Below, piece by piece: positions 7,675-15,388 of a DNA stretch of 43,167 bases. Position 1 is the first letter of the stretch, and each line of letters begins with the position of its first letter. Made by a program: the position numbers and the translations under genes. Below the pieces are notes generated by a model that was given only the letters and a program-made list of their open reading frames with translations, searched no databases and was not told where the DNA came from. The DNA is from an uncultured Sphingopyxis sp. (GTDB lineage Bacteria; Pseudomonadota; Alphaproteobacteria; Sphingomonadales; Sphingomonadaceae): positions 1 through 43,167 of the forward strand of contig CAKZIN010000089.1 of NCBI GenBank assembly GCA_936933955.1, read 5' to 3'.

Positions 7675-10050
7675 ATGGCTCGATTTCTGAACCGTGCGGT
7701 GGCGATGCGCGCAATGTTGCTGGCGGGCGGCGCCTTTGGCGCGCTGGCGATCTCCGTGCCCGCTGCTGCGCAAGACAATAGTGCCGAACCGAGCCAGGAC
7801 GCGCCGGACCGCACCGACACCGTCGCCGACAACGCGAGCGATATCGTCGTCACCGCCCGGCGGCGCGAGGAGCGGCTGCTCGACGTGCCGATCGCGATCA
7901 CCGCCTATTCGGGTGAGGCGCTGGAGAATGCGGGCGCGATCGACATCACCGACCTTACCCAGACGACGCCCAACATCACGCTCGAAACGTCGCGCGGGAC
8001 CAACTCGACGCTGACCGCCTTCATCCGCGGCGTGGGCCAGCAGGACCCGGTGGCGGGGTTCGAAGCGGGCGTCGGGCTCTACCTCGACGATGTGTATCTG
8101 AACCGCCCGCAGGCGGCGGTGCTCGACATTTACGACGTGGAGCGGGTGGAGGTGCTGCGCGGGCCGCAGGGCACGCTCTACGGTCGCAATACGATCGGCG
8201 GCGCGGTCAAATATGTGACGCGGCGGATCGGCAACGACCCCTATCTCAACCTCCGCCTCGCCTACGGCACCTATAATCAGGCGGAAGCAGTGGTGAGCGC
8301 GGGCGGACCCGTGGGCGATGGCACGCTGCGCTTTGGCGGGGCGATCGCGCGGCTGTCGCGCGGCGGCTTCGGCACCAACCTCAACACGGGACTCGAAAAC
8401 TACAACAAGGACGTGTGGGCGGGGCGCCTGTCGAGCGAGATCCACACCGACGGCCTGTTCGTGCGGCTGTCGGGCGACTACACGCTCGACCGTTCGAGCC
8501 CGCGCGGCGGGCATCGCCTCATCCCCGGACTCGTCTCCGGCGCCCCCGTTTTGAGCGACGTCTATGACAGCCGCGGCGGGCTCGTCACGCCGCGCCAGCG
8601 GGTCGAGGGCTGGGGGGTTTCGCTGTTCATCGAAGGGCAGGTCTCCGACGCGCTGACCGTCCGCTCGATCACCGGCTATCGGCAGGACGACACCGAAACC
8701 CCGATCGATTTCGATGCGCTGCCCGCGGTCGATGTCGACGTGCCGGGGCTCTACAACAACGACCAGACCTCGCAGGAATTGCAGCTGATCTATCAGGCGG
8801 GCGCGGTCACTGCTCTCGTCGGCGGCTATTATCTGAGCGCCAATGCGGGCACGATCTTTGACGTGCGGCTGCCGGGGACGGTCACCGCGCTGACCTCGGG
8901 CCAGGTCGGCACCGACACCGCGGCGGTGTTCGCCGACGTGACGTTCGACGTCACGCCGATGCTGAGCGTCGCGGTCGGCGGGCGCTACACCTGGGACACG
9001 CGTAACTCGCGCATTGTCCGCAACCTCTACCTTGGCGCGTCGCCGGCGTTCGGCGGGACGAGCAACCCGCTCCTGCGGCAGACCGATTTCCGCGGCTCAG
9101 CCGACTTCGAACGCTTCTCCCCGCGCGCGTCGATCAGCTTCAAGCCGGCGGAGGACCACCTCCTCTACGCGAGCTGGTCGAACGGGTTCAAAGGGGGCGG
9201 GTTCGATCCACGCGGGGTCGGCACCGCCGCGCCGGACCTCAACGGCAATGGTGTCACCGGTGCGCAGGGCGACCAGGACGACATCTACAATTTCCTGTCT
9301 TTCGATCCTGAAACCGTCACCAGCTACGAAGTCGGGTACAAGGCGTCGCTGTTCGACCGCATGCTGAACGTCGCCATCGCGGCGTTCCACGCGGACTATA
9401 CCGACGTGCAGATTCCCGGGTCGATCGGCGCCACGGTGGGCGGCGTTCAGACCTTCATCGGCATCACCACCAATGCCGCGTCGGCGCGCATCCGGGGCAT
9501 CGAGTTCGAAGGTTCGCTCAACTTCCGCGACGTCGGCATGACCGGCGGGCGGCTGACGCTGGGGGTGACCGCGGGCTACATCGACGCCGCCTACCGCCGC
9601 TTCATCGACTCGCGCGGGGTCGACGTCGCCAGCCGCCGCGCGTTCCAGAACACGCCGGAGTTCAACGGCAGCGCGACGCTCGGCTACTCCGCACCCGTTG
9701 CGCGCGGCGAGCTGGTCGCGTCGACCACCGTCTCCTACCGCAGCCGCACCCAGCAGTTCGAGCTTGCCAACGCGCTGCTCGACCAGCCGGGCTATGCGCT
9801 GTGGGACGCGAACCTCGTGTGGAACGCGCCGGGCAACCGGGTGTCGATCGGCCTTCACGCGCGCAACCTCACCGACCAACGCTACATCGTGTCGGGCTAC
9901 AGCTTCCTGCGGCAGAACCCGGACACCGCGGCGTTCGTGCTGGCCAACGGGCAGCCAGGGTATAGCTCGACGCTGGGGAACGAGGGCGTGCTCACCGCTT
10001 ACTACGGCGCCCCGCGGCAGATCTTCGGCGCGGTGACCCTGCGCTTCTGA
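7675..10050 (+). CDS. TonB-dependent outer-membrane receptor
   Basis: A 791-residue active transporter of the outer membrane, powered by TonB-ExbBD. The signal peptide ends near AISVPAAAQ (about residue 33). A TonB-box-like SDIVVTARRREE follows at about 58-69. The plug domain (about 70-185) has DVPIAITAYSGEAL, AFIRGVGQQDP and the conserved VERVEVLRGPQGTLYGRNTIGGAVKYVT. The rest is the 22-strand barrel, ending in the terminal aromatic GAVTLRF required for outer-membrane insertion. The start is supported by GGGAG upstream. No degradation enzymes flank it directly, so the substrate is unknown. The VTARRREE type is common in sphingomonads. It is followed by a strong terminator. Confidence 0.95.
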   Translation: MARFLNRAVAMRAMLLAGGAFGALAISVPAAAQDNSAEPSQDAPDRTDTVADNASDIVVTARRREERLLDVPIAITAYSGEALENAGAIDITDLTQTTPNITLETSRGTNSTLTAFIRGVGQQDPVAGFEAGVGLYLDDVYLNRPQAAVLDIYDVERVEVLRGPQGTLYGRNTIGGAVKYVTRRIGNDPYLNLRLAYGTYNQAEAVVSAGGPVGDGTLRFGGAIARLSRGGFGTNLNTGLENYNKDVWAGRLSSEIHTDGLFVRLSGDYTLDRSSPRGGHRLIPGLVSGAPVLSDVYDSRGGLVTPRQRVEGWGVSLFIEGQVSDALTVRSITGYRQDDTETPIDFDALPAVDVDVPGLYNNDQTSQELQLIYQAGAVTALVGGYYLSANAGTIFDVRLPGTVTALTSGQVGTDTAAVFADVTFDVTPMLSVAVGGRYTWDTRNSRIVRNLYLGASPAFGGTSNPLLRQTDFRGSADFERFSPRASISFKPAEDHLLYASWSNGFKGGGFDPRGVGTAAPDLNGNGVTGAQGDQDDIYNFLSFDPETVTSYEVGYKASLFDRMLNVAIAAFHADYTDVQIPGSIGATVGGVQTFIGITTNAASARIRGIEFEGSLNFRDVGMTGGRLTLGVTAGYIDAAYRRFIDSRGVDVASRRAFQNTPEFNGSATLGYSAPVARGELVASTTVSYRSRTQQFELANALLDQPGYALWDANLVWNAPGNRVSIGLHARNLTDQRYIVSGYSFLRQNPDTAAFVLANGQPGYSSTLGNEGVLTAYYGAPRQIFGAVTLRF

Positions 10051-10073
10051 CGAGCGACGCCGCACACGAGACG

Positions 10074-10110
10074 GCCCTCCCCCCGCCCACGCGCGGAGGG
10101 AGGGCTTTTT
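10074..10110 (+). terminator. Rho-independent terminator after the TonB receptor
   Basis: An 8-bp perfect stem GCCCTCCC/GGGAGGGC (10074-10081 with 10098-10105) is followed directly by TTTTT. It lies 24 bp after the receptor stop. Confidence 0.9.
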
Positions 10111-10163
10111 CGTGACAGACGCGCGCGCCTCGGCCATCATCGCCCCCGGCAGGATGGTGGAGA

Positions 10164-10832
10164 ATGACGATGCAAACCTTGCGCTTGGCGCTGTTGGCGG
10201 CGGTTAGCCTGGCCCTCACCGCCTGCGACCGGGGCGAGACGACCTCGCGCGTCGGTGAAGGCGCAACCGTTGGCACTGCGAGTGATCGCCGGACCTTCGA
10301 CATCGCGCCGTTCGATCACATCGTGATTGCGGGAACGGTCGATGCGGAGGTTGTGGCGGGGGATGTCCCCTCGGTCGTGGCGGTGGGCCCCAACCGCGCC
10401 AATCTGGTCGTGCGGCAGGATGGTTCACGCCTGATCCTGACCCAGCGCGACCGTTCGAGGGTCGATGACAGCGAGTTCCGCGTCACTGTGCCGCGCCTGA
10501 CCGGCCTGACGATCAGCGGCACCGGCGACATGAGCGTCGCACGCGTTCCGGGAGAGGCGCTGGAGATCAACCTCTCCGGCACCGGCTCGCTCGAGATTGC
10601 AGGCGAAGCACGCAGCGCACGCGTTACTCTCTCAGGCACCGGCGACCTCGATGGCGAGGGGTTCAGCGTTTGGGACGACCTCTCCATCGTCAGCCGTGGG
10701 ACGGGGGACGCGACCCTGCGGGGTGGCGGCAGCGTCACGATCGAGGCAAGCGGCGCGGGCGACATCCGCGTCACAGGCGCGCGCAACTGCCGCGTTCAAA
10801 ACAGCGGGGCGGGCGACGTCACGTGCGGTTGA
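10164..10832 (+). CDS. GIN-domain (DUF2807) lipoprotein
   Basis: A 222-residue predicted lipoprotein. The signal peptide ends in lipobox LTAC (Cys21 from the ATG at 10164; a second ATG at 10170 is equally possible). The mature part is the repetitive beta-helical head GIN domain: FDIAPFDHIVIAGTVDAEVV, then repeating SGTGDM, SGTGSL, SGTGDL, RGTGDA and SGAGDI turns at about 20-residue spacing, ending with NSGAGDVTCG. Family members are envelope or surface proteins of unknown function. The gene overlaps the next GIN gene by 10 bp, so the two are likely coexpressed and were probably duplicated. Confidence 0.88.
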   Translation: MTMQTLRLALLAAVSLALTACDRGETTSRVGEGATVGTASDRRTFDIAPFDHIVIAGTVDAEVVAGDVPSVVAVGPNRANLVVRQDGSRLILTQRDRSRVDDSEFRVTVPRLTGLTISGTGDMSVARVPGEALEINLSGTGSLEIAGEARSARVTLSGTGDLDGEGFSVWDDLSIVSRGTGDATLRGGGSVTIEASGAGDIRVTGARNCRVQNSGAGDVTCG

Positions 10833-11656
10833 TCGCGATTGCTCTCGCGGCACTGCTGACGGCCGCCGCAACCCCCGCTCTGGCTGAGACGCGGAACCTC
10901 GGCCTCACCAGCTACACCCGTTTGGTGGTGCGCGGGGACATGCAGGTGGAGGTGACCGACAGCCCGCGCATTTCCGGCCGCGCCGAGGGCCCACGCGACG
11001 CGCTGCTCGCGCTGCAGGTCGAACGGCAGGGCGACACGCTCGTCCTGTGGCAGGCGAGCGAGGGGCCATACGGCCCTGTGCGGGCGAGTTCCGGCACGCT
11101 GCGCGTCGCGCTCAGCGCGCAGGGGCTGCAGCAAGTGGAACTGCGTGGCGGCGGGCGCGTACGCATCGCACGTCTGCGCGGCGATGAAACGAGCATCAGC
11201 CTCGATGGCGCCAGCACGCTCGACGTCGCCAACGTCGAAACGCGGCGGCTGGTCATCCTTCAGCGCGGCACGGGCGACGTACGCGTTGCGGGGCGGGCGG
11301 ATGCGGTGGAAGCGCGCGCGGTGGGGGCGGGAAGCCTCGACCTTTCGCGCCTCGCCACCGATACCGTGCGCCTCAACGCGGTGGGGAGCGCGTCGCATCG
11401 CGTACAGGCGCGGCGCACCGCCACGCTGACGCTGGCGGGGGAGGCGGGCGCCCTCGTCTATGGCCCCGCGCGCTGCACCATCACCAACAGCGGTGCGGGG
11501 CGCACGCAATGCGGGCTCGATCTCGCCGCGCTGGCGACCGGCGCGGCGGTGAGCGAGGGCGCTGCCGTGGGCGTCGCCCCCGCTATCGCTGCTGCGCCCA
11601 GCGGACCTGTGCGGCGATCTGTCCCGCAGCCGCCGCGTACTCCGCGTCGCCGCTGA
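10823..11656 (+). CDS. Second GIN-domain (DUF2807) exported protein
   Basis: About 277 residues from GTG at 10823; TTG at 10829 is an alternative start. The N-terminus RLIAIALAALLTAAATPALAE is a signal peptide with a signal peptidase I site rather than a lipobox, so this paralogue is probably soluble or otherwise anchored. The GIN domain (about 28-225) has LTSYTRLVVRGDMQVEVT at its start and repeats such as RGTGDVRV and GAGSLDLS. It ends in NSGAGRTQCG, like its upstream neighbour. A Pro/Ala-rich, Arg-terminated tail (about 235-277) is additional. It overlaps the first GIN gene by 10 bp in another frame. Function unknown; an envelope location is inferred. Confidence 0.82.
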   Translation: MRLIAIALAALLTAAATPALAETRNLGLTSYTRLVVRGDMQVEVTDSPRISGRAEGPRDALLALQVERQGDTLVLWQASEGPYGPVRASSGTLRVALSAQGLQQVELRGGGRVRIARLRGDETSISLDGASTLDVANVETRRLVILQRGTGDVRVAGRADAVEARAVGAGSLDLSRLATDTVRLNAVGSASHRVQARRTATLTLAGEAGALVYGPARCTITNSGAGRTQCGLDLAALATGAAVSEGAAVGVAPAIAAAPSGPVRRSVPQPPRTPRRR

Positions 11657-11662
11657 TACGGA

Positions 11663-12808
11663 GTGAGCGGTTCGCCGGCACCTGAAAGCGCGCGGACCAG
11701 CGGCGCGGCGATGCTCGATGGTGTGCGGGTGCTCGACCTCACCCAGTTCCTCCCCGGCCCGGCGATGACCTGCGCCATGGCCGACCAGGGCGCACGCGTG
11801 CTCAAGGTCGAGCCCCCCGCGGGCGATCCTGCGCGCGATCAGGGTCCGTTCGAGGCGGGACACAGCATCTGGTTCCGCCAACTCAACCGCGGCAAGCGCA
11901 GCATCACGCTCGACCTCAAGAGCGAAGCAGGGGCGGCGCACCTCACCCGGCTGATCGCGGAGGCGGATGTGCTGGTGGAGGGGTTCCGCCCCGGCGCGAT
12001 GGCGCGGCTCGGATTCGACGCGTCGAGCGCGCGGGCAATCAACCCGCGGCTCATCTACGTTTCGATCTCGGCTTTCGGTCAGGCGGGCGAGCGCGCGCAT
12101 CACCCCGCGCATGACCTGGTGGTGCAGGCGCTGGCGGGGTTCCTCAGCGTCAACGACGGACCAGACGGTGCCCCGGTGGTGCCCGGCGTCGCCAGCGCTG
12201 ACCTCGCCGCCGGGCTCACCGCGCTCGCGGCGGTGGCGATGGCGCTTTACGCCCGCGAACGCACGGGGGACGGCGCCACGCTCGACATCGCCATGTTCGA
12301 CAGCCTGCTCCCGTGGATGGCGCACACGGCGGGCGCGGCGATTGCGGGCGGCGAAGCGCCGCGTTCGGCGGAGCAGCGCTCGCTCGGCGGAGCGGCCTTT
12401 TACCGGCCATACCGCACCGCCGATGGGCGCTGGATCGTGCTCGGCGGGCGCGAGCTCAAATTCGCGCGCAATCTGCTCGAGGCGTTGGGGCGCCCAGACC
12501 TTTACCGGCTGGCGGAGGCTCCGCCGGGGGCGGCGCAGGCGGTGCTGACCGAGTTCCTCCGCGAAACCCTTGCGGAACGCACGCGCGACGAGTGGGAGGC
12601 GTGGTTCGCGGACAAAGACGTGGCCTTCGCGCCTGTCCTCGATTTTCGCGAAGCGCTCGCGCAGCCCGCTGTGGCCGAGCGACTGCTTCGCCACTTCGCT
12701 GGTGGAGCGCACCACCTCGCCCCCGCGATCCCGCCGCCTACCGGCTGGGAACCCTCCGAACCGCCGCCGCTGGGAGCGGTCAACGTCGTGCCCGCGGCCC
12801 CCTGGTGA
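11663..12808 (+). CDS. Family III CoA-transferase (CaiB/BaiF type)
   Basis: A 381-residue enzyme expected to move CoA between carboxylic acids, or to racemise 2-methylacyl-CoA as relatives do. The N-terminus is LDGVRVLDLTQFLPGPAMTCAMADQGARVLKVE, a family hallmark. GKRSITLDLKS and VEGFRPGAMARLG follow. The expected catalytic Asp is Asp180 in VASADLAAG, followed by RTGDGATLDIAMFDS. The start is GTG 11663, 6 bp after the GIN gene; ATG 11711 (MLDGVRVL) is also possible and equally family-like. The substrate cannot be told. The last 29 bp overlap the convergent DUF3833-like gene. Confidence 0.87.
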   Translation: MSGSPAPESARTSGAAMLDGVRVLDLTQFLPGPAMTCAMADQGARVLKVEPPAGDPARDQGPFEAGHSIWFRQLNRGKRSITLDLKSEAGAAHLTRLIAEADVLVEGFRPGAMARLGFDASSARAINPRLIYVSISAFGQAGERAHHPAHDLVVQALAGFLSVNDGPDGAPVVPGVASADLAAGLTALAAVAMALYARERTGDGATLDIAMFDSLLPWMAHTAGAAIAGGEAPRSAEQRSLGGAAFYRPYRTADGRWIVLGGRELKFARNLLEALGRPDLYRLAEAPPGAAQAVLTEFLRETLAERTRDEWEAWFADKDVAFAPVLDFREALAQPAVAERLLRHFAGGAHHLAPAIPPPTGWEPSEPPPLGAVNVVPAAPW

Positions 12809-13310
12809 TGGTTTCGTCGAGCACCGCAACCGTCACGCCGAACTTGCTCACGCGGAGGATGTTGCGCGCGGATTGGCCGTTTTCGCTCAACACCAGGTGC
12901 TGGCGGACCTGCATTCCGTCCATCGGGAAAGCGATGTCGAGTGTGCCGGGGGTGGCGGTCGCGCTGACCGGGCCGTCGGCATCGGTCAGCGTGCCGCTCC
13001 AGCGGCCGGGAGTATCCTCGCGCAGTGTCCAGCTCCGCGTCCGCTCGGCCTTGTCGCTTTCGCGAACGCGCTGGACCAGCGTGAGCGTGCCATCGGGCGC
13101 GGCTGTGCCGACGCTGTCGACCTCGACGCGCACGGGGGAGCGGGTGATCACGCGCAGCGTCCCGTCTCCATGGCTCTCCCCGGTGAAAAAGGCTGCGACG
13201 GGGAACGGCGCCGAAGTCGGCGGAGCGGGGGACACCCGTGGAGCGGCGACGCATCCGACGAGCAGAACCGCGCTCAAACAGGTTGCGGCACAGCGGTAGC
13301 TCAATGCCAT
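12780..13310 (-). CDS. DUF3833-like lipoprotein
   Basis: A 176-residue putative lipoprotein: MALSYRCAATCLSAVLLVGC gives a signal peptide with lipobox LVGC (Cys20). The mature part (about 38-170) resembles DUF3833: AAFFTGESHGDGTL, then RVRESDKAERTRSWTLRE, GRWSGTLTDADG and finally ILRVSKFGVTVAVLDETI. The family has no established function. The ATG at 13310 has a very good ribosome site (GGGAGGG, 7-8 nt away). It is tail-to-tail with the CoA-transferase (29-bp overlap), and its start codon lies inside the 5' end of the divergent DUF3253 gene. Confidence 0.7.
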   Translation of the reverse strand: MALSYRCAATCLSAVLLVGCVAAPRVSPAPPTSAPFPVAAFFTGESHGDGTLRVITRSPVRVEVDSVGTAAPDGTLTLVQRVRESDKAERTRSWTLREDTPGRWSGTLTDADGPVSATATPGTLDIAFPMDGMQVRQHLVLSENGQSARNILRVSKFGVTVAVLDETITRGPRARR

Positions 13311-13615
13311 CAGACGTCCCTCCCTCGTGCCCTGTGTCGCCGGAAGAGTGGCGGGCGGCGATACTGGCTAAACTCGCCGAGCGTCGTGAGTATGCCACTA
13401 TCTGCCCAAGCGAGGTAGCCCGCGCAGCTTCTCCAGAGGAGTGGCGATCGCACATGCAGGATGTGCATGCGGCGGTTAGTCGCCTGGTGCGCGATGGGAT
13501 TGTGACGCTGAGCTGGAAAAGTGCTCCCCGGGCTCTCGGCGACGGACCTTACCGGATTCGCCGCGCACAGACGGGTCGCACGGTTAAAGCCAAGAAAAAA
13601 GGGAGCGCGGCTTGA
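13304..13615 (+). CDS. DUF3253 domain protein
   Basis: A small cytoplasmic protein (103 residues from ATG 13304; in-frame GTG 13334 would shorten it to about 93). The domain runs EEWRAAILAKLAERREYATICPSEVARA, EEWRSHMQDVHAAVSRLVRDGIVTL, GPYRIRRA, which is the DUF3253 signature TICPSEVAR...WR..M. It looks like a winged-helix fold, but no function is established. The C-terminus is Lys-rich. The start at 13304 overlaps the divergent lipoprotein start by 7 bp, so the two genes cannot have fully separate upstream regions. The stop codon lies in the loop of a terminator hairpin. Confidence 0.78.
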   Translation: MPSDVPPSCPVSPEEWRAAILAKLAERREYATICPSEVARAASPEEWRSHMQDVHAAVSRLVRDGIVTLSWKSAPRALGDGPYRIRRAQTGRTVKAKKKGSAA

Positions 13616-13633
13616 GCCGCACTCCCCTCTTTT
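13592..13633. terminator. Bidirectional terminator between DUF3253 and the OmpA gene
   Basis: The stem GGGAG(C)GCGGC / GCCGC(A)CTCCC (13601-13611 with 13615-13625) has loop TTGA that contains the DUF3253 stop. Reading right, it is followed by CTCTTTT. Reading left, it is followed by the complement of AAGAAAAAA, a strong U-tract. It therefore serves both convergent genes. Confidence 0.88.
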
Positions 13634-13652
13634 CGTACGGTCGGAATGACGC

Positions 13653-14771
13653 TTAGCGAGCGGTCACGACCAGGTCGGTGCGACGCGCGCTCTGCTGCGC
13701 ACCACCGGCCGCGTTGTCGGCAACGCCACCGCCGCGCGCGGTGACGCGATTGGCAGCAATGCCATTCTCAAGCAGCGCCGCGCGAACGGAGTTGGCACGC
13801 TGAACGCTCAGCCGCTCGTTGGTGGCGCGATCACCCGAGGCATCGGTGAAACCGACGACATCGACCTTCACGTTCGGATAAGCCTTCAGGATCGAGGTCA
13901 CTGCGGTAATCGTGTCACGATCTTCCGCGCGGATCGTCGCCTTGCCCGTGTCGAAGTTCAGCTTGTCGAAGGTGAACGTGCGCGGCGCAGCCTCATTGCT
14001 GAGGAGAAAGCGGTTGAGATCATAGGTCAGCGTGTTCGGCCGGACGTCGATCGTGCCGCCACCCGGAAGCGTCACGCGCTCGGTCGTGGTGGTGGTGGTC
14101 GTCGTGGTCGCCGGTGCGGTTGCGGCAGTCGTCGTCGCCGCCGTCGTGGTGCGGTTGTCATCCGCGCAGCTGCGCAACAGCAGAATCAGCGCCAGCGCGC
14201 CAACGCCTGCGAGCACCCAAGGAATCCAGTTGAACCCGCGATCACGCTCGACATGGTTGGTGTGCGTGGCGCCGTAGTTCGTATGCGTCGGCGAGGCGCT
14301 GTGGGTGGTGCCAGTCGTATGCGTGCGGCCATGGTCGCGCGTGTCAAACGCATTAGGCGTGCCGTCGCCATCGCTATCGCGGGTGAACGGCGTGCGACCG
14401 TCATTGTGATCGCCGTCAAGCGTATCACGAACAGCGTCAGCCGCGCGATGACCGGCATTGGCGACGCCATGGGCAGCGGCAGCCGCGGCGCCCGCCACAG
14501 TCGCGCCGGCAGCGGCAACAGTCCCGCTGGTCGAGTGAGTCGTATCATGACCCGATGCGAAAGCGCCGGGGACATGCACACCCGAGCGAAGGTGGACATG
14601 GCTGTCCACGTGATCGATGTCGCTCACATCGAGGTAATGGTGATGCCCATCCGCCGAGTCTCGCTTCGTGAGCTTGATCCGACCATTTTCAATGTCATCG
14701 ACCACACCCACCTGAGTGCCGTCGGCGCCAATGACTTGCATATCCTTGCGAACGCTGCCGATGTCTACCAT
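13653..14771 (-). CDS. DUF2171 - transmembrane - OmpA-like protein
   Basis: A 372-residue envelope protein that probably links the inner membrane or periplasm to peptidoglycan. Residues 1-70 are a DUF2171 (PRC-barrel-like) domain (DMQVIGADGTQVGVVDDIENGRIKLTKRDS). A long Ala/Thr/His-rich linker with a DGDGTPNAFDT calcium-binding-like turn comes next. One membrane helix (IPWVLAGVGALALILLL, about 187-204) follows, then a Thr-rich stretch, then the OmpA peptidoglycan-binding domain (about 265-372: LNFDTGKATI, VVGFTDASGDRATNERLSVQRANSVR). The start is ATG 14771, preceded by GGGGAG; an upstream ATG at 14798 lacks support. An EcfG-type promoter lies about 96 bp upstream, so induction by the general stress response is likely. 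Confidence 0.87.
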   Translation of the reverse strand: MVDIGSVRKDMQVIGADGTQVGVVDDIENGRIKLTKRDSADGHHHYLDVSDIDHVDSHVHLRSGVHVPGAFASGHDTTHSTSGTVAAAGATVAGAAAAAAHGVANAGHRAADAVRDTLDGDHNDGRTPFTRDSDGDGTPNAFDTRDHGRTHTTGTTHSASPTHTNYGATHTNHVERDRGFNWIPWVLAGVGALALILLLRSCADDNRTTTAATTTAATAPATTTTTTTTTERVTLPGGGTIDVRPNTLTYDLNRFLLSNEAAPRTFTFDKLNFDTGKATIRAEDRDTITAVTSILKAYPNVKVDVVGFTDASGDRATNERLSVQRANSVRAALLENGIAANRVTARGGGVADNAAGGAQQSARRTDLVVTAR

Positions 14772-14791
14772 CGCGTCGTCTCCCCATCCTC

Positions 14792-14854
14792 GCGCCAAAG
14801 GCGCTGACCTCTACGCGCCGATCGGCGCATGCGTTCACTCGCCAAAAAGGCGAG
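14792..14854 (-). promoter_or_regulatory. Three stem-loops in the 5' leader of the DUF2171-OmpA gene
   Basis: Three perfect inverted repeats lie between the EcfG-type promoter and the start: GCGCC-AAA-GGCGC (14792-14804), GCGCCGATCGGCGC (14815-14828) and CTCGCC-AAAAA-GGCGAG (14838-14854). Together they would make a strongly structured leader of about 90 nt. The regulatory meaning is unknown. Confidence 0.6.
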
Positions 14855-14866
14855 CTTATCGTGACA

Positions 14867-14891
14867 AACGTTCCGTATGCGGCACGGTTCC
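14867..14891 (-). promoter_or_regulatory. EcfG-type general stress promoter
   Basis: On the minus strand GGAAC (complement of 14887-14891) is followed by exactly 16 nt and CGTT (complement of 14867-14870). This is the full consensus GGAAC-N16-CGTT of alphaproteobacterial EcfG sigma factors. It is correctly oriented and about 96 bp before the DUF2171-OmpA start. Confidence 0.8.
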
Positions 14892-14989
14892 TGCGCGAGC
14901 CTTGTGGCCGGCGGCGCAGTGAAGGGGGGTAGACACCAAGGTCGTCGCGCGCGAGGAGGCCAAACTCCGATCGAAAAGGCGCGCGTCCG

Positions 14990-15382
14990 GTGATCCGTCA
15001 CGAACATCCCAAATTGGCGCTGCGTTGGCCGCGCCGATGGTGGTCTCGCGACCTCACCAAGACGTTCACCTATCTTGCGGTGCATTTGACGGTCGGTTTC
15101 AGCGTCGCCTACGCGCTCACCGGCTCGGTCGCGATCGCTGGCGGAATCGCCTTGATCGAGCCGATGGTCAACGCCGTCGCCTTCTACTTTCACGAACGGT
15201 TCTGGAAGCGTTACGAGGAAAAAGAGACGGCGCAGGAGTCCGGCGCGCTCCCTTCGGAAACGCATCGGTCGGTCGGCGACGGGTTCGATCCCTGGGTGCT
15301 TCACCCGACCGTCGGCCACCCCATGCACCGCCATCCCGCCCCGCGTCAGGCGCCACCCGCCAAGCCGAGGGTGCGCCCATAG
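14990..15382 (+). CDS. DUF2061 membrane protein
   Basis: A 130-residue protein from GTG 14990 (AAAGG about 13 nt upstream, weak). The DUF2061 domain covers about residues 18-75: RDLTKTFTYLAVHLTVGFSVAYALTGSVAIAGGIALIEPMVNAVAFYFHERFW, two hydrophobic helices followed by the conserved YFHERFW. The C-terminal 55 residues are hydrophilic and His/Pro-rich (HPTVGHPMHRHPAPRQ), a possible metal-binding or simply disordered tail not typical of the domain. The family is uncharacterised. It is tail-to-tail with holA, 6 bp apart. Confidence 0.78.
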   Translation: MIRHEHPKLALRWPRRWWSRDLTKTFTYLAVHLTVGFSVAYALTGSVAIAGGIALIEPMVNAVAFYFHERFWKRYEEKETAQESGALPSETHRSVGDGFDPWVLHPTVGHPMHRHPAPRQAPPAKPRVRP

Positions 15383-15388
15383 GCGCGG

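Noticed and set aside
10796..12829. 677-codon minus-strand frame opposite the GIN and CoA-transferase genes
   Set aside because: Spans several real genes in antisense, is His/Arg-rich, and shows no domain or ribosome site.
14030..14160. GTGGTCGTC-rich stretch in the DUF2171-OmpA gene as a tandem repeat element
   Set aside because: It is the coding sequence of a Thr-rich linker (TTTTTT) before the OmpA domain; any length change would be in frame.
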